A stretch of DNA of 64,000 nucleotides from Candidatus Zhuqueibacterota bacterium (GCA_022616415.1 JAKEEU010000250.1:29503-93502); one strand, 5' to 3'; positions 1 through 7,623 are shown, counted from the stretch's first letter. Notes: generated by a model from the letters alone, not told the origin. Program-made: numbers and translations.

Positions 1-623
1 ATTCCGCCGAGATGCGCAAAATGGGCGACATTACCACCCCCGTCGCTTGCCATCAGGCCGAAGTAAAGCGAGAGCAGGACACTGCCGATAACGAGATACT
101 TGACTTTCATGTTGATCGGCAGAACCAGAAACAGCAGAAACGTAATGATGCGATTCGGAAACAAAATGCCGAATGCCATCAGCAGCCCATAGACGGCGCC
201 CGAAGCGCCGATCACCGGAATCATGGCCGTCTCGGTGAAAAAGATGCTGACCGCCATGTGGACGAGCCCGGCGCCGATGCCACAAATGAGGTAATACCGG
301 ATAAATTCCCGCGTGCCCCAGTAGCGCTCCAGCTCGCACCCAAACATCCACAAGAACAGCATGTTCATTAAAATGTGGAAGATGTTGCCGGTATCGTGCA
401 GAAACATGTAGGTGGCGAGCTGCCAGACGGTCAATTTGTGTATCACCCAATCAGGCCGCAGCTCGAGCCATTTAATGGCGGTTTCACCGAAAAGTGCGAA
501 CTGATCGAGAGGCCAATGCTGTAAAATGAAACAGCCAAAGTTGGCGATGATGAGGTATTTGACTGCGGTGGTCAGGCCTCCGCCCAATCCGATGCGATAT
601 TGTTGTCCGTCGTAGATGCCCAT
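1..623 (-). CDS. Rhomboid family intramembrane serine protease (3' end cut by window edge)
   Basis: I read this directly on the minus strand from an ATG at 623 (protein begins MGIYDGQQYRIG); it is open to base 1, so the C-terminus lies outside. The product is a hydrophobic multi-pass membrane protein. The rhomboid signature is clear: a GASGA motif holding the catalytic Ser at about residue 141 (codon 203-201), and an AHLGG motif with the partner His at about residue 204 (codon 14-12). The segment with HDTGNIFHILMNM before them matches the conserved HxxxNM helix of the family. Rhomboids cleave transmembrane substrates inside the lipid bilayer; the substrate here cannot be told. No strong Shine-Dalgarno motif is visible before the ATG. 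Family assignment is firm; only the extent is limited by the window. Confidence 0.93.
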   Translation of the reverse strand, partial: MGIYDGQQYRIGLGGGLTTAVKYLIIANFGCFILQHWPLDQFALFGETAIKWLELRPDWVIHKLTVWQLATYMFLHDTGNIFHILMNMLFLWMFGCELERYWGTREFIRYYLICGIGAGLVHMAVSIFFTETAMIPVIGASGAVYGLLMAFGILFPNRIITFLLFLVLPINMKVKYLVIGSVLLSLYFGLMASDGGGNVAHFAHLGG

Positions 624-728
624 CGCTAATGCACTACTTTGATAGCGTGAAAAACGACATGACGTTGGCCGGTTTAGCCCGCAAGGCTGCGCCCATGGGC
701 TTGGGGCCGGCCAACTTGAATTTTCACT

Positions 729-1361
729 TCACCACAGGCCAAAGCGCAGGCCGCCGCGAAAACCGAGGCCGGCAAGATTCACCTGGCTCCATACCGGCAG
801 GCCTTCCTTTTTCGTTTCGTTGCGTTTCACTTTGGCGTCGTGATAAAGAATTTCAGCAATGACGGCCGAGCGGCTGCCGATACGGTATTGAAAGCCGCCT
901 CCGACCATCCAGGCGAAGCCGCTGTAGAAACGCCGTTCTTTTTTGCCATCGACAAAATTGTTTTCGTGGTTCCACAGCATTTCGTAGCCCAACCCGCCGT
1001 TGGCGAACCAATGAAAATCGTCTTCGCTAAAATGAATGATCGCCTGGCCCATGAGCGGCAGAAAAAATGTCGTGAACTCAAGATCCTTTTGCACGGTGGT
1101 TTCCACCAAGCCGCCGGCGCTGACGGATTGGGCAACGGTGGTGAATTTCTGATAATTTCTCCGAAACACGCTCACGGCTGCGCCCAGCTCCACCGCATCG
1201 TCAACCTTGCCGGTCAAATCCATGCCGAGCATCAAACCGGCTTTGGAGTCTTTGGGATCGATATAGCCGAGGCGGATTCCGGAAATGTGCAATTGGGCCG
1301 GGCTATTTTGGGCGGCGAGAAGTGAAATGGCGGCGAGCACGAAAAAACAGCGTGTCCGCAT
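729..1361 (-). CDS. Exported outer-membrane beta-barrel-like protein
   Basis: A 210-aa protein with an obvious signal peptide (about residues 1-22, hydrophobic core then NSPAQ) and no later transmembrane helix. The mature part has alternating short hydrophobic/polar strands, many Gly and aromatic residues, phrases such as LGYEMLW and GGGFQYRIGSRSA, and a terminal aromatic/Gly strand (GFRGGLRFGLW) that looks like a beta-signal. These features fit a small 8-stranded outer-membrane barrel (OmpW/OmpA-like fold), but no family motif is specific enough to name it. It stands alone, about 105 bases downstream of the rhomboid start on the same strand. Its function is unknown. Confidence 0.8.
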   Translation of the reverse strand: MRTRCFFVLAAISLLAAQNSPAQLHISGIRLGYIDPKDSKAGLMLGMDLTGKVDDAVELGAAVSVFRRNYQKFTTVAQSVSAGGLVETTVQKDLEFTTFFLPLMGQAIIHFSEDDFHWFANGGLGYEMLWNHENNFVDGKKERRFYSGFAWMVGGGFQYRIGSRSAVIAEILYHDAKVKRNETKKEGLPVWSQVNLAGLGFRGGLRFGLW

Positions 1362-1496
1362 GTTAATCTTCTCCTTGCTTCCAAGAAACTGACTTGCCGG
1401 TCACTGTGGGCAATCGCCTGGTTTTACGTTTCGTCATTAAAGTAACCGTGAGTTTCTTGTCTTAAGTGCGATGATTTCATTTTATGAAACCAAGCC

Positions 1497-2756
1497 TTAA
1501 AAGTCAAGCAAAACCTTTTTGGCGGCGTTTTTTTCTGCGGCAAACCCCGACCCTCCTTTATTTGATTTTGAAGAAAAGTCTGGGAGGCGCAATTTTCCCT
1601 GCAAGTTGCCGTTCAGCTTAAAACGCCGCGCAAACAGCTCCAGATAAACTTTGGCGTAATTGCGCACCATGCTTTCGAGGCTGAATTGTTCCTCCACCCG
1701 CCGCCGGCCGCCCTGACCCAGACGCCGGCGGCATGCCGGCTCGCGCAACAATTTCATGATGGCCGTGGCCAACCGGTGTGGATGATCGGGCCGAACCAGC
1801 AGCCCGGTTTCGCCGTCGCTCACCAATTCGGGATTGCCGCCAACGGCGGTGGCGACAACCGGCCGGCCTGAAGCCATGGCCTCGAGGATGGTGTTGGACA
1901 TTCCCTCGCTTTCCGAGCAGAGCACGTAAACATCGAGGGCGCGCAATATTTCCGAAACATCCTTGCGCGTGCCGAGAAAGTGGACGCGATCCAGCATATT
2001 GTAATCGCGCGCCAATTGCACCAGCTCGTTGCGGAGCGGGCCATCGCCGACGATGACCAAATGCGCTGGCGGGATTTCTCTGAAAACCAGTTTTGCCGCT
2101 TTCAAAAGAATCGGATAGGCTTTGACCGGAACCAGCCGGCCAACGGCGCCGAACACCAACGCTTCGGGCGGCACGCCGAGACGCGCCTTGTAATCGACCC
2201 CGTTGCGCGAGAGATCGAAGCGCGAAAGATCAACGCCATTGGCCACGACGCGAATGCGCTCTTTGGGAAAATCAAACGTTTGGTGAAGATTTTCTCGCAA
2301 GGCTTCCGAAACCGAGAGTATCTGATCAGCCCGGCGCCAAAACCAGCGCTGCATGTGAATGTGAAGCTTGGACTCGGTTTGCATCGTGCCGTGCTCGCCG
2401 TGAATGATGATGGGCACGGCCGCCAGCTTCGCGCCGACGATGCCCTCCATCAAAGTCGCCCACGAATGTGTGTGCGCAATGTGAATGCGATAACGCCAAA
2501 ATTCCCGCGCCACCTTGAAATAAAGCCGATAATCGCCCCCCAGTTTATCGCCAAGCTCGACCACACGGCAGCGGGACGGATCGACCCGCTGCGCCAACGG
2601 CCCGCCTCGAACATACGTGAAAATATAGCTCTCAAAAATGTCGGGGTCGAGGCCGTTGACCAAATTAACCACGCCGTTTTCTTTGCCGCCAAATTGCAAA
2701 TGTGCGGAGACGTGGGCAATTTTTATTTTGTTTGAAGAGGTCTTTTTCATGTTCAA
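1497..2756 (-). CDS. Glycosyltransferase family 4 (GT-B fold)
   Basis: A 419-aa GT-B glycosyltransferase. The N-terminal acceptor-binding half begins KIKIAHVSAHLQFGGKENG, with the typical Gly-rich turn after the first strand. The C-terminal nucleotide-sugar half shows FGAVGRLVPVK, HLVIVGDGPLR and the EX7E signature region ESEGMSNTILEAMASG followed by RPVVATAVGGNPELV, diagnostic of GT4. Such enzymes transfer a sugar from an activated donor during capsule, O-antigen or glycolipid assembly at the cytoplasmic membrane; donor and acceptor cannot be deduced. The C-terminus has about 45 residues beyond the catalytic core, rich in Lys/Ser/Asn. A broken small gene ends 3 bases upstream, suggesting a former operon. 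Confidence 0.92.
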   Translation of the reverse strand: MNMKKTSSNKIKIAHVSAHLQFGGKENGVVNLVNGLDPDIFESYIFTYVRGGPLAQRVDPSRCRVVELGDKLGGDYRLYFKVAREFWRYRIHIAHTHSWATLMEGIVGAKLAAVPIIIHGEHGTMQTESKLHIHMQRWFWRRADQILSVSEALRENLHQTFDFPKERIRVVANGVDLSRFDLSRNGVDYKARLGVPPEALVFGAVGRLVPVKAYPILLKAAKLVFREIPPAHLVIVGDGPLRNELVQLARDYNMLDRVHFLGTRKDVSEILRALDVYVLCSESEGMSNTILEAMASGRPVVATAVGGNPELVSDGETGLLVRPDHPHRLATAIMKLLREPACRRRLGQGGRRRVEEQFSLESMVRNYAKVYLELFARRFKLNGNLQGKLRLPDFSSKSNKGGSGFAAEKNAAKKVLLDF

Positions 2757-2759
2757 ACG

Positions 2760-3059
2760 TCACGGTCGGCTTGCGTCATGAACCAATTGCGCCACGCGAT
2801 TGAACAATTCGTCGTATTCGCCACCGAATCGATTCTCGGATTGCAAGTGAACCGTAGCGCCGTTGCGCGACGTAAAATTTCCCGGCCGCGTCAGCAACAA
2901 CGGGTTGGACCCTGCTGACAATGTGGAGGCCAGCACATTTTTGCCGAGTCATTGGTTGGCAAAACGGTCGAGGCGAATGATCACCCCGTGCCTGGCGAGC
3001 CTGCCAATGACGGCGTGGCCGATCTTTTCCAGCACGGCTTCACGAATGACGATGCCCAT
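2760..3059 (-). pseudogene. Small gene with one in-frame TGA stop, upstream of the GT4 gene
   Basis: On the minus strand an ATG at 3059 opens a 100-codon frame interrupted by a single TGA at 2951-2949 (codon 37) and closed by TGA at 2762-2760. The residues on both sides look like normal protein (before: MGIVIREAVLEKIG..RFANQ; after: LGKNVLASTLSAGSNPLLL and NRFGGEYDELFNRVAQLV), so I read it as one gene with a nonsense change or a sequencing error. The opening MGIVIR resembles the start of Wzx-type oligosaccharide flippases, but the rest does not. It ends 3 bases before the glycosyltransferase start, so the two were probably co-transcribed. Function unknown. Confidence 0.45.
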
Positions 3060-3334
3060 TTGTACTTTAAGTTAATGCAGAATCGGGGTTACAGGTCGAC
3101 CTGAACGGATTCAATAAAGTCCGCGTAAGTCCATAAAGTCCGTGTGTTAATTTTATACCCGCAATGGCAGGGAAAAGCGGAGAGACGGAAGTGAGATTTG
3201 CTCATTCATTTTTAAAGAGGCATTCTACAGCGTTAGCTGGCAGAAAGACAGCTTGACAGCGTTCCCCAAAATACCTTTAAGGCGAGAATGACGAGGCGAG
3301 AAAATTGGCGGCGCGAAAGAATATCGGCGCAAGC
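3060..3334. other. Non-coding stretch without recognisable features
   Basis: About 275 bases between the broken small gene and the tiny membrane-protein array. I see only a short local repetition of an AAAGTCC-type word around 3115-3145 and no gene, hairpin or promoter that I can support. Confidence 0.4.
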
Positions 3335-3448
3335 CTACTCTTTTGATTTGAGTTGTTTTTTAGCGTGATACACCAGAAAAAGAGCAACAATAAACGAAAT
3401 AAGCACCATAAAGGCGCCGCCGATGAGAAGGTTGTCGTAATTAACCAT
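3335..3448 (-). CDS. 37-aa single-span membrane protein, array copy 3
   Basis: Minus-strand frame with ATG at 3448 and TAG at 3337-3335. The 37 residues hold one hydrophobic segment (GGAFMVLISFIVALFLVYH) followed by a basic tail (AKKQLKSKE). Two further genes of exactly the same length and architecture lie at 3580-3693 and 3731-3844; all end in YHA(K/R)KQ(L/M)KSK. Its start overlaps the stop of the preceding truncated gene (ATGGTTAA), the same overlap seen in copy 1, indicating translational coupling. Upstream Shine-Dalgarno is weak. No named family recognised; topology (short outside, basic inside) and size resemble accessory subunits of transporters or oxidases, which is only a guess. Confidence 0.6.
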   Translation of the reverse strand: MVNYDNLLIGGAFMVLISFIVALFLVYHAKKQLKSKE

Positions 3449-3521
3449 TGTTTTGGTTATTGGAAATTTGAATGAGCCAAGCACCGCCGCAGACCTGAGC
3501 AAATACCACAATGATTCTCAT
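3441..3521 (-). pseudogene. 26-aa truncated paralogue of the 54-aa membrane protein
   Basis: Minus-strand frame from ATG 3521 to TAA 3443-3441 encoding MRIIVVFAQVCGGAWLIQIS plus a short Asn-rich tail. It aligns with the C-terminal half of the 54-aa protein at 3837-4001 (VGIVQVLAGAWFIQAA..), including the AWLIQ/AWFIQ core, and its stop overlaps the next 37-aa gene's start in the same way. I read it as the surviving 3' end of a duplicated first-gene copy. It may still be translated to couple initiation of the downstream gene. Confidence 0.5.
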
Positions 3522-3579
3522 TTGAGATCGCTATGAAAACTCAAGGATTGGCGGTATGATAAGGTGATCAGCGCTATAC

Positions 3580-3693
3580 CTACCCTTTCGATTTCATTTG
3601 CTTCTTCGCATGATACATAAAAAAAAGCAAGATAAGGAATGAAACAAACACCATGAAGGCGCCGCCAAGAAGCAAGCCGGTAAACTTATCCAT
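3580..3693 (-). CDS. 37-aa single-span membrane protein, array copy 2
   Basis: Minus-strand ATG at 3693 to TAG 3582-3580. Product MDKFTGLLLGGAFMVFVSF.. with one transmembrane span and the tail YHAKKQMKSKG. It is the same length as copies 1 and 3 and is closest to copy 1 in its MDK start. A good Shine-Dalgarno (AGAGGA) lies about 10 bases upstream. The start overlaps the stop (GGATAA) of a 14-codon relic of the upstream partner gene. Function unknown. Confidence 0.62.
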   Translation of the reverse strand: MDKFTGLLLGGAFMVFVSFLILLFFMYHAKKQMKSKG

Positions 3694-3730
3694 TGGTCTT
3701 GTCCTCTTTTCGGTAGATACGATGAGTCGC
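3686..3730 (-). pseudogene. 14-codon relic of the 54-aa gene's C-terminus
   Basis: Immediately after the stop of the 37-aa gene at 3731, the minus strand reads in frame ATHRIYRKEDKTNG then TAA, against AAHRVNKTEDNTDG then TAA at the end of the intact 54-aa gene (8 of 14 identical). No start codon remains. This is the middle unit of the array, where deletion removed nearly the entire first gene but kept the overlap that feeds the next 37-aa gene. Confidence 0.55.
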
Positions 3731-3844
3731 TTACCTTTTCGATTTCAACTGCTTCCTCGCGTGGTACATAAAAAAAAGCACGATGAGAAACAAAGCGAAC
3801 AAGTAGATCATTCCGCCAATCAGGAAGCCTATAGATTTATCCAT
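3731..3844 (-). CDS. 37-aa single-span membrane protein, array copy 1
   Basis: Minus-strand ATG at 3844 to TAA 3733-3731 encoding MDKSIGFLIGGMIYLFALFL.. with one hydrophobic span and the basic tail YHARKQLKSKR. The frame is open further upstream, but the ATG at 3844 has a strong Shine-Dalgarno (GGAGGA, about 8 bases before) and matches the two shorter paralogues exactly in length. Its start lies inside the last codons of the 54-aa gene (8-base overlap), so the pair is likely translationally coupled. Function unknown. Confidence 0.65.
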   Translation of the reverse strand: MDKSIGFLIGGMIYLFALFLIVLFFMYHARKQLKSKR

Positions 3845-4001
3845 CGGTATTATCCTCCGTTTTGTTGACACGATGAGCAGCTTGGATGAACCAAGCTCCC
3901 GCAAGGACTTGCACAATCCCGACACAAAATCCAAATGGGAGCACCCACCATGCAATCGCTTCTTTTGTAAATAACCACGCTACCATGGCCGCGATATTCA
4001 T
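3837..4001 (-). CDS. 54-aa membrane protein, first gene of the array cassette
   Basis: Minus-strand ATG 4001 to TAA 3839-3837. The protein begins MNIAAMVAWLFTKEAIAWWV, has one long hydrophobic segment (WWVLPFGFCVGIVQVLAGAWF) and a polar acidic tail. Its ATG overlaps the TGA of a 21-aa reading frame by four bases (ATGA), and its own stop overlaps the following 37-aa gene. Two decayed copies of its 3' half lie downstream. No family recognised. The 21-aa frame plus this one would read as a plausible continuous 75-aa protein, so a single-base frameshift in a longer gene is an alternative. Confidence 0.55.
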   Translation of the reverse strand: MNIAAMVAWLFTKEAIAWWVLPFGFCVGIVQVLAGAWFIQAAHRVNKTEDNTDG

Positions 4002-4063
4002 ACCCACTCGGCATTCACAAATGCTTTCCCCACTTCACTGTAAACTGCGCTGACAATCTTCAT
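3998..4063 (-). CDS. 21-aa leader frame with very strong ribosome binding site
   Basis: Minus-strand ATG 4063 to TGA 4000-3998 encoding MKIVSAVYSEVGKAFVNAEW plus Val. A purine-rich Shine-Dalgarno (GGAGGGAGGAAGG) sits immediately upstream, the best one in this neighbourhood, so translation very probably begins here. The stop overlaps the next gene's start (ATGA). It is either a short coupled peptide or the N-terminus of a frameshifted 75-aa protein. The sequence is soluble-looking (amphipathic). It lies 62 bases after the amidohydrolase stop. Confidence 0.45.
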   Translation of the reverse strand: MKIVSAVYSEVGKAFVNAEWV

Positions 4064-4125
4064 TTCCTTCCTCCCTCCGGTTTGCCCAACCAAAAGATAT
4101 GAGAAAAAATCGTGAATGTCAAGAA

Positions 4126-5784
4126 TCATTCATTCGTCCCGGACGCGGCTTTTTTTGCTGCGGGCGCGGAGATTCCTGGCTGGGTGATTTCATAATTGGC
4201 GCGGGTTTTGGCTTCCTGCACCATTTTGCGCACATCGGCGAGGAGCTGCTTGGCGTCGTAAATAATGCCATCTTTGATGGTGTATTTGACGCCGCCGACG
4301 CGCACCGGCTCGTTCTTCTCGTTCAATTTGACCGCGCCGGTGCCGTAAAGCACGCTGAGATTTTGCAGCGGGTTCTCTTCCACCACGACGAAATCCGCGA
4401 GCTTACCGACTTCGACCGAGCCGATCTCGTCCGCCATGCCCAACGCCTCCGCGCCTTTCAACGTCGCGGCGCGGATCACTTCAATGGGATGAAAGCCGGC
4501 TTCGCGGAACAATTCCATCTCGCGAATGAAGCCGAAACCGTAAAGGTTATAAATAAAACCCGAATCCGAGCCGATGGTAACGCGGCCGCCGCGATTTTTG
4601 TACTCGTTCAAAAACGCCATCCACAATCTAAAATTCTCCTTCCAGGCGATTTCGTCTTCCGTCGTCCAATAGAACCAGTACGAGCCGTGCGAAATGCGGT
4701 TGGGTTTGTAAAATTCCCAAAGAGAAGGCAAAGTATACTCTTCGTGCCATTCCAATCTTCGCACGCGATGAAAGTCGCGGCTGCCTTCATAAGTGACCAT
4801 CGTCGGATCGATGGTGAAATCCAGGCGGATCAATTCGTCCAGCACTTTGTACCAATGCTCGCTATAGGGCTTGGCCGCCTGTTTCCAAAGCCGCCCGGCC
4901 TGGCCGAAGCGGTGTTGCTCGTCGTTGTAATTGAAATCCAGCGGATAATCTTGGATGCTGCGGTCGGTGAAGAGCGCCTCAGGCAGGCCGTACCAATGCT
5001 CCATCGTGGTCAAGCCCCAACGCGCCGTGGTTAGAGCATTCACTCTCGCCACGCTCAATTGCGGGTGATGCGAGGCGGTTCTGATGCCCTGCTTTTTGGC
5101 TTCGTCGAGAATGGCGGCCATGATTTGCGGACTCACGGAAAAAATTTTCAAACCGTCGGCGCCTTGTTTGGCGACCTGCGCGACCCATGTCCGCGCTTCG
5201 GCAGGTGTGGCAATAGGACGGTCGTGGCCTTGCCCGAACGTCACATAAGCCTTGATGCGCGGTGCGGTGTTTTCGTTCTTCGCACTCTTGGCTTTGTGCG
5301 CCAGCGTCCATTTGAGGCCATTGCCGCTCCCGGGATCGCGAATGGTGGTGATGCCGTGCCCCATCCACAATTTGAAGACGTATTCTGCCGGCGTGCCCTG
5401 GCTGACGCCGCCGATGTGGCCGTGCATATCGATAAAGCCCGGCATAACGAACATGCCGCTCAGATCGAGTTCCTTGTCGCCCGCTTCGGCTTTGGGCCGT
5501 TTTTCAGCATCAATGGGAACGCCGGGATAGCCGACGCTTTTAATGTCAACGATTCGATTTCCGGCCACGACGATGTCCATCGGGCCGATGGCTGGCGCGC
5601 CGGTCCCGTCAATAAGCGTGGCGCTGCGCAAGATGAGGCGCTTGAAAGGGCCTTCACCCTCGGCGCGCGGCGGCGCCTCTTGAATCGACTTGGGCTTTTC
5701 CTGAGCGTGAAGGACCATCGCCACCAACAGGGTGAAACCGAGCAGCGCACATTTTTTCGGTAAAGCACAGCCGACGCGTTTCAT
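4126..5784 (-). CDS. Exported amidohydrolase family protein
   Basis: A 552-aa protein with a signal peptide (about residues 1-27, ending VLHAQ) and a metal-dependent amidohydrolase domain. The N-terminal beta-sandwich strand (ATLIDGTGAPAIGPMDIVVAGNRI) precedes the HxH metal motif in MPGFIDMHGHIGG (His about 121 and 123); further ligand regions are ASHHPQLS, TMEHWYGLPE and the Asp in IGSDSGF. The C-terminus has the family ending EALGMADEIGSVEVGKLADF. It would hydrolyse an amide, peptide or cyclic bond in the periplasm; imidazolonepropionase/prolidase-like members are nearest, but the substrate is unknown. Length is normal for secreted members. The tiny membrane genes follow on the same strand and may be co-transcribed. 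Confidence 0.9.
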   Translation of the reverse strand: MKRVGCALPKKCALLGFTLLVAMVLHAQEKPKSIQEAPPRAEGEGPFKRLILRSATLIDGTGAPAIGPMDIVVAGNRIVDIKSVGYPGVPIDAEKRPKAEAGDKELDLSGMFVMPGFIDMHGHIGGVSQGTPAEYVFKLWMGHGITTIRDPGSGNGLKWTLAHKAKSAKNENTAPRIKAYVTFGQGHDRPIATPAEARTWVAQVAKQGADGLKIFSVSPQIMAAILDEAKKQGIRTASHHPQLSVARVNALTTARWGLTTMEHWYGLPEALFTDRSIQDYPLDFNYNDEQHRFGQAGRLWKQAAKPYSEHWYKVLDELIRLDFTIDPTMVTYEGSRDFHRVRRLEWHEEYTLPSLWEFYKPNRISHGSYWFYWTTEDEIAWKENFRLWMAFLNEYKNRGGRVTIGSDSGFIYNLYGFGFIREMELFREAGFHPIEVIRAATLKGAEALGMADEIGSVEVGKLADFVVVEENPLQNLSVLYGTGAVKLNEKNEPVRVGGVKYTIKDGIIYDAKQLLADVRKMVQEAKTRANYEITQPGISAPAAKKAASGTNE

Positions 5785-5974
5785 GCCATCCGCTCCTTTC
5801 TGAATGAGAATGTTTCAATCACGACGACCTTATTTGGGCGAGGCATAATATGGCAATTTAAAATCAACATTGCAAGAGCAAATATTTTGCTCGCTTGCAT
5901 TTGGGCGGGATTATACTTATTTTGGCCCAGTGCGGACAAGTCGCGACTCTACGCACGCAGCTCAAAAAATTTGC

Positions 5975-6033
5975 CCAACGGATAAATCAAGGCCAACGGA
6001 TTTTTTATCCGCTGGTCTTAATTTATCCGTTGG
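5975..6033. repeat. 59-base long hairpin between divergent genes
   Basis: The two 27-base arms, beginning CCAACGGATAAATC at 5975 and ending GATTTATCC-like ATTTATCCGTTGG at 6033, pair almost perfectly around a short T-rich loop. The three differences would be G:U pairs in RNA from one strand. It lies between the divergent starts of the amidohydrolase (5784) and the M20 peptidase (6079), so it is not in a terminator position. It may be a palindromic repeat element or a regulator-binding structure. Confidence 0.6.
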
Positions 6034-6078
6034 CGCTTTTATTTTTTCTGAAAAGATTTCACTTTTAAAGACTAAGTC

Positions 6079-7290
6079 ATGCGTACAGAATCCCATCAAC
6101 AACGGCTCCAATCGCGTCTTGCCGAACTCGGCGTGGTCGACTTGCTGCGCGAGTTGATTCAAGCGCCGAGTTATATCGGCCTGCCGCGCCAGGAGGAGAA
6201 AGCCGTGGCGGTGCTCGCGCGATATTTTGAAACACATCAGATCGAATTTTCAACAATCGAAGTCCGTCCCGGCCGGCCGAATTTGTTGGCCACAGTCCGA
6301 AGTCCGAGGTCGGGATGTCATTTGGTCTTTTGTGGCCATACCGATACCGTTGCTCCGAACACCATTACGACGATGGATCCGTTCGCGGCGGAGATTCGCG
6401 ACGGCCGCATTTATGGCCGCGGCGCTGTGGATATGAAAGGGCCGGTCGCGGCGATGGCTGCCGCATTGATTGCGTTGAAGAATTTGCAACTCTTGGAAAA
6501 AGGCGCGGTTACTCTCGCGGCAGTCATCGACGAAGAGATGGAAAGCCTCGGCGCGGAAGCATTGATTCGCTCCGGCATCACTGCCGATGGCGCCATCGTC
6601 GGCGAGCCGACGAGCAATCAAATCGCCATCGGCCACAAAGGTTTGGAATGGCTAGAAATTGAATTTCTCGGCAAGGCCACGCACGGCGGCACGCCGGAGA
6701 AGGGCGTCAATGCGATTTCGGCGGCGGCGAGATTTGTGCGCTTAGTCGAAGAAGAGCTTGTGCCCCAATTTCAGCAACGTCGCCATCCCGTGCTTGGCAC
6801 ACCGACGATTAATATGGGCACGATTGGCGGGGGCGATCAGCCGAGCACGGTTGCGGCGCGTTGCACGGTTCAACTCGACCGGCGCTGGGTGCCGGCTGAA
6901 ACGATTGAGCAGGTTTTTGGCGAGTTGGAAGAAATACTTCGCCGGGTACGAGAAGCCATGCCCGGCTTGTCAACCGGTTTGCGTCGCGTTCCGGGCGGCA
7001 TGTCGAAGATGATTCACGGGCCGTTGGAAATTGCCTCGGATCATCCTTTGGTTCTCGCCGCGCAAAAAGCCCACGCCGAAATCTACGGCCATGCGGGCGC
7101 GCTCACGGCTTTTCCGGCCTGGACTGATGCGGCACTGCTTTCGCGCGAGGCCAAGATTCCTTGCATCGTTTGCGGTCCGGGCGATTTGTCGCTCGCACAC
7201 TCAGCGGAAGAATCCATTGCCATGGTGGAAGTTGAAGACGCGGCAAAATTGTATGCGCTCACCGCGATCCATTTCTTGGCTGACTTTTAA
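6079..7290 (+). CDS. M20 family metallopeptidase (ArgE/DapE/CPG2-like)
   Basis: A 403-aa cytosolic zinc hydrolase without signal peptide. Di-metal site motifs are in order: FCGHTDTVAP (His87, Asp89), GRGAVDMKGP (bridging Asp118), IDEEMESLGAE (catalytic Glu152, ligand Glu153), GEPTSNQIAIGHKG, and the late His in LSLAHSAEE. The dimerisation (lid) domain lies between about residues 190 and 300 (THGGTPEKG, INMGTIGGGDQPS). Members remove acyl groups or cleave C-terminal residues, for example acetylornithine deacetylase, succinyl-diaminopimelate desuccinylase and glutamate carboxypeptidase. No neighbouring arginine or lysine genes point to one of these, so the specific substrate stays open. It is divergent from the amidohydrolase. 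Confidence 0.92.
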   Translation: MRTESHQQRLQSRLAELGVVDLLRELIQAPSYIGLPRQEEKAVAVLARYFETHQIEFSTIEVRPGRPNLLATVRSPRSGCHLVFCGHTDTVAPNTITTMDPFAAEIRDGRIYGRGAVDMKGPVAAMAAALIALKNLQLLEKGAVTLAAVIDEEMESLGAEALIRSGITADGAIVGEPTSNQIAIGHKGLEWLEIEFLGKATHGGTPEKGVNAISAAARFVRLVEEELVPQFQQRRHPVLGTPTINMGTIGGGDQPSTVAARCTVQLDRRWVPAETIEQVFGELEEILRRVREAMPGLSTGLRRVPGGMSKMIHGPLEIASDHPLVLAAQKAHAEIYGHAGALTAFPAWTDAALLSREAKIPCIVCGPGDLSLAHSAEESIAMVEVEDAAKLYALTAIHFLADF

Positions 7291-7623
7291 CAGATGCTTT
7301 TCCTCGCTTTAACACCAACCCAATATCCACCCAATATTGATTTGGCAAAAGGTTGGGAACAATTTGCAGTTCCTAGGTGTATGCAAAATCACCAAAAAAT
7401 GTTTTACCGTTTTTCATAATTTTACAATTTTTTAAAAAAAGTGTGAGGTTTTTGTCAAAAGTTGTGTCTTATTGATTGTAGGCCAAACTGTAAAAAAATG
7501 GCACGCGCGGAAATATGAGCATACGCGGGCAAAGGAATATTTCCTGACTTTTACATTCTTTTCCAGATTCTTTACAGCAAAGACACATATTTTATACCTT
7601 AAGAGGATTTTTCAGGAGGGAGT
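7291..7623. promoter_or_regulatory. AT-rich intergenic region before the giant S8 protein
   Basis: This 333-base gene-free stretch is clearly more AT-rich than its flanks, with long A/T tracts around 7395-7450. It must carry the promoter of the 10.3-kb gene. A strong Shine-Dalgarno (CAGGAGGGAGT) stands directly before the ATG at 7624. I cannot fix -35/-10 boxes with confidence, since promoters of this group differ from the sigma-70 consensus. No terminator hairpin is obvious after the peptidase gene. Confidence 0.45.

Noticed and set aside
2949..2951. In-frame TGA considered as a selenocysteine codon
   Set aside because: No SECIS-like hairpin follows at the required distance, and the context has no redox motif; a nonsense change or error is simpler.
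4099..5034. Plus-strand open frame of 311 codons
   Set aside because: Antisense to the amidohydrolase with its conserved metal motifs; the sequence is a His/Arg/Val-rich shadow.
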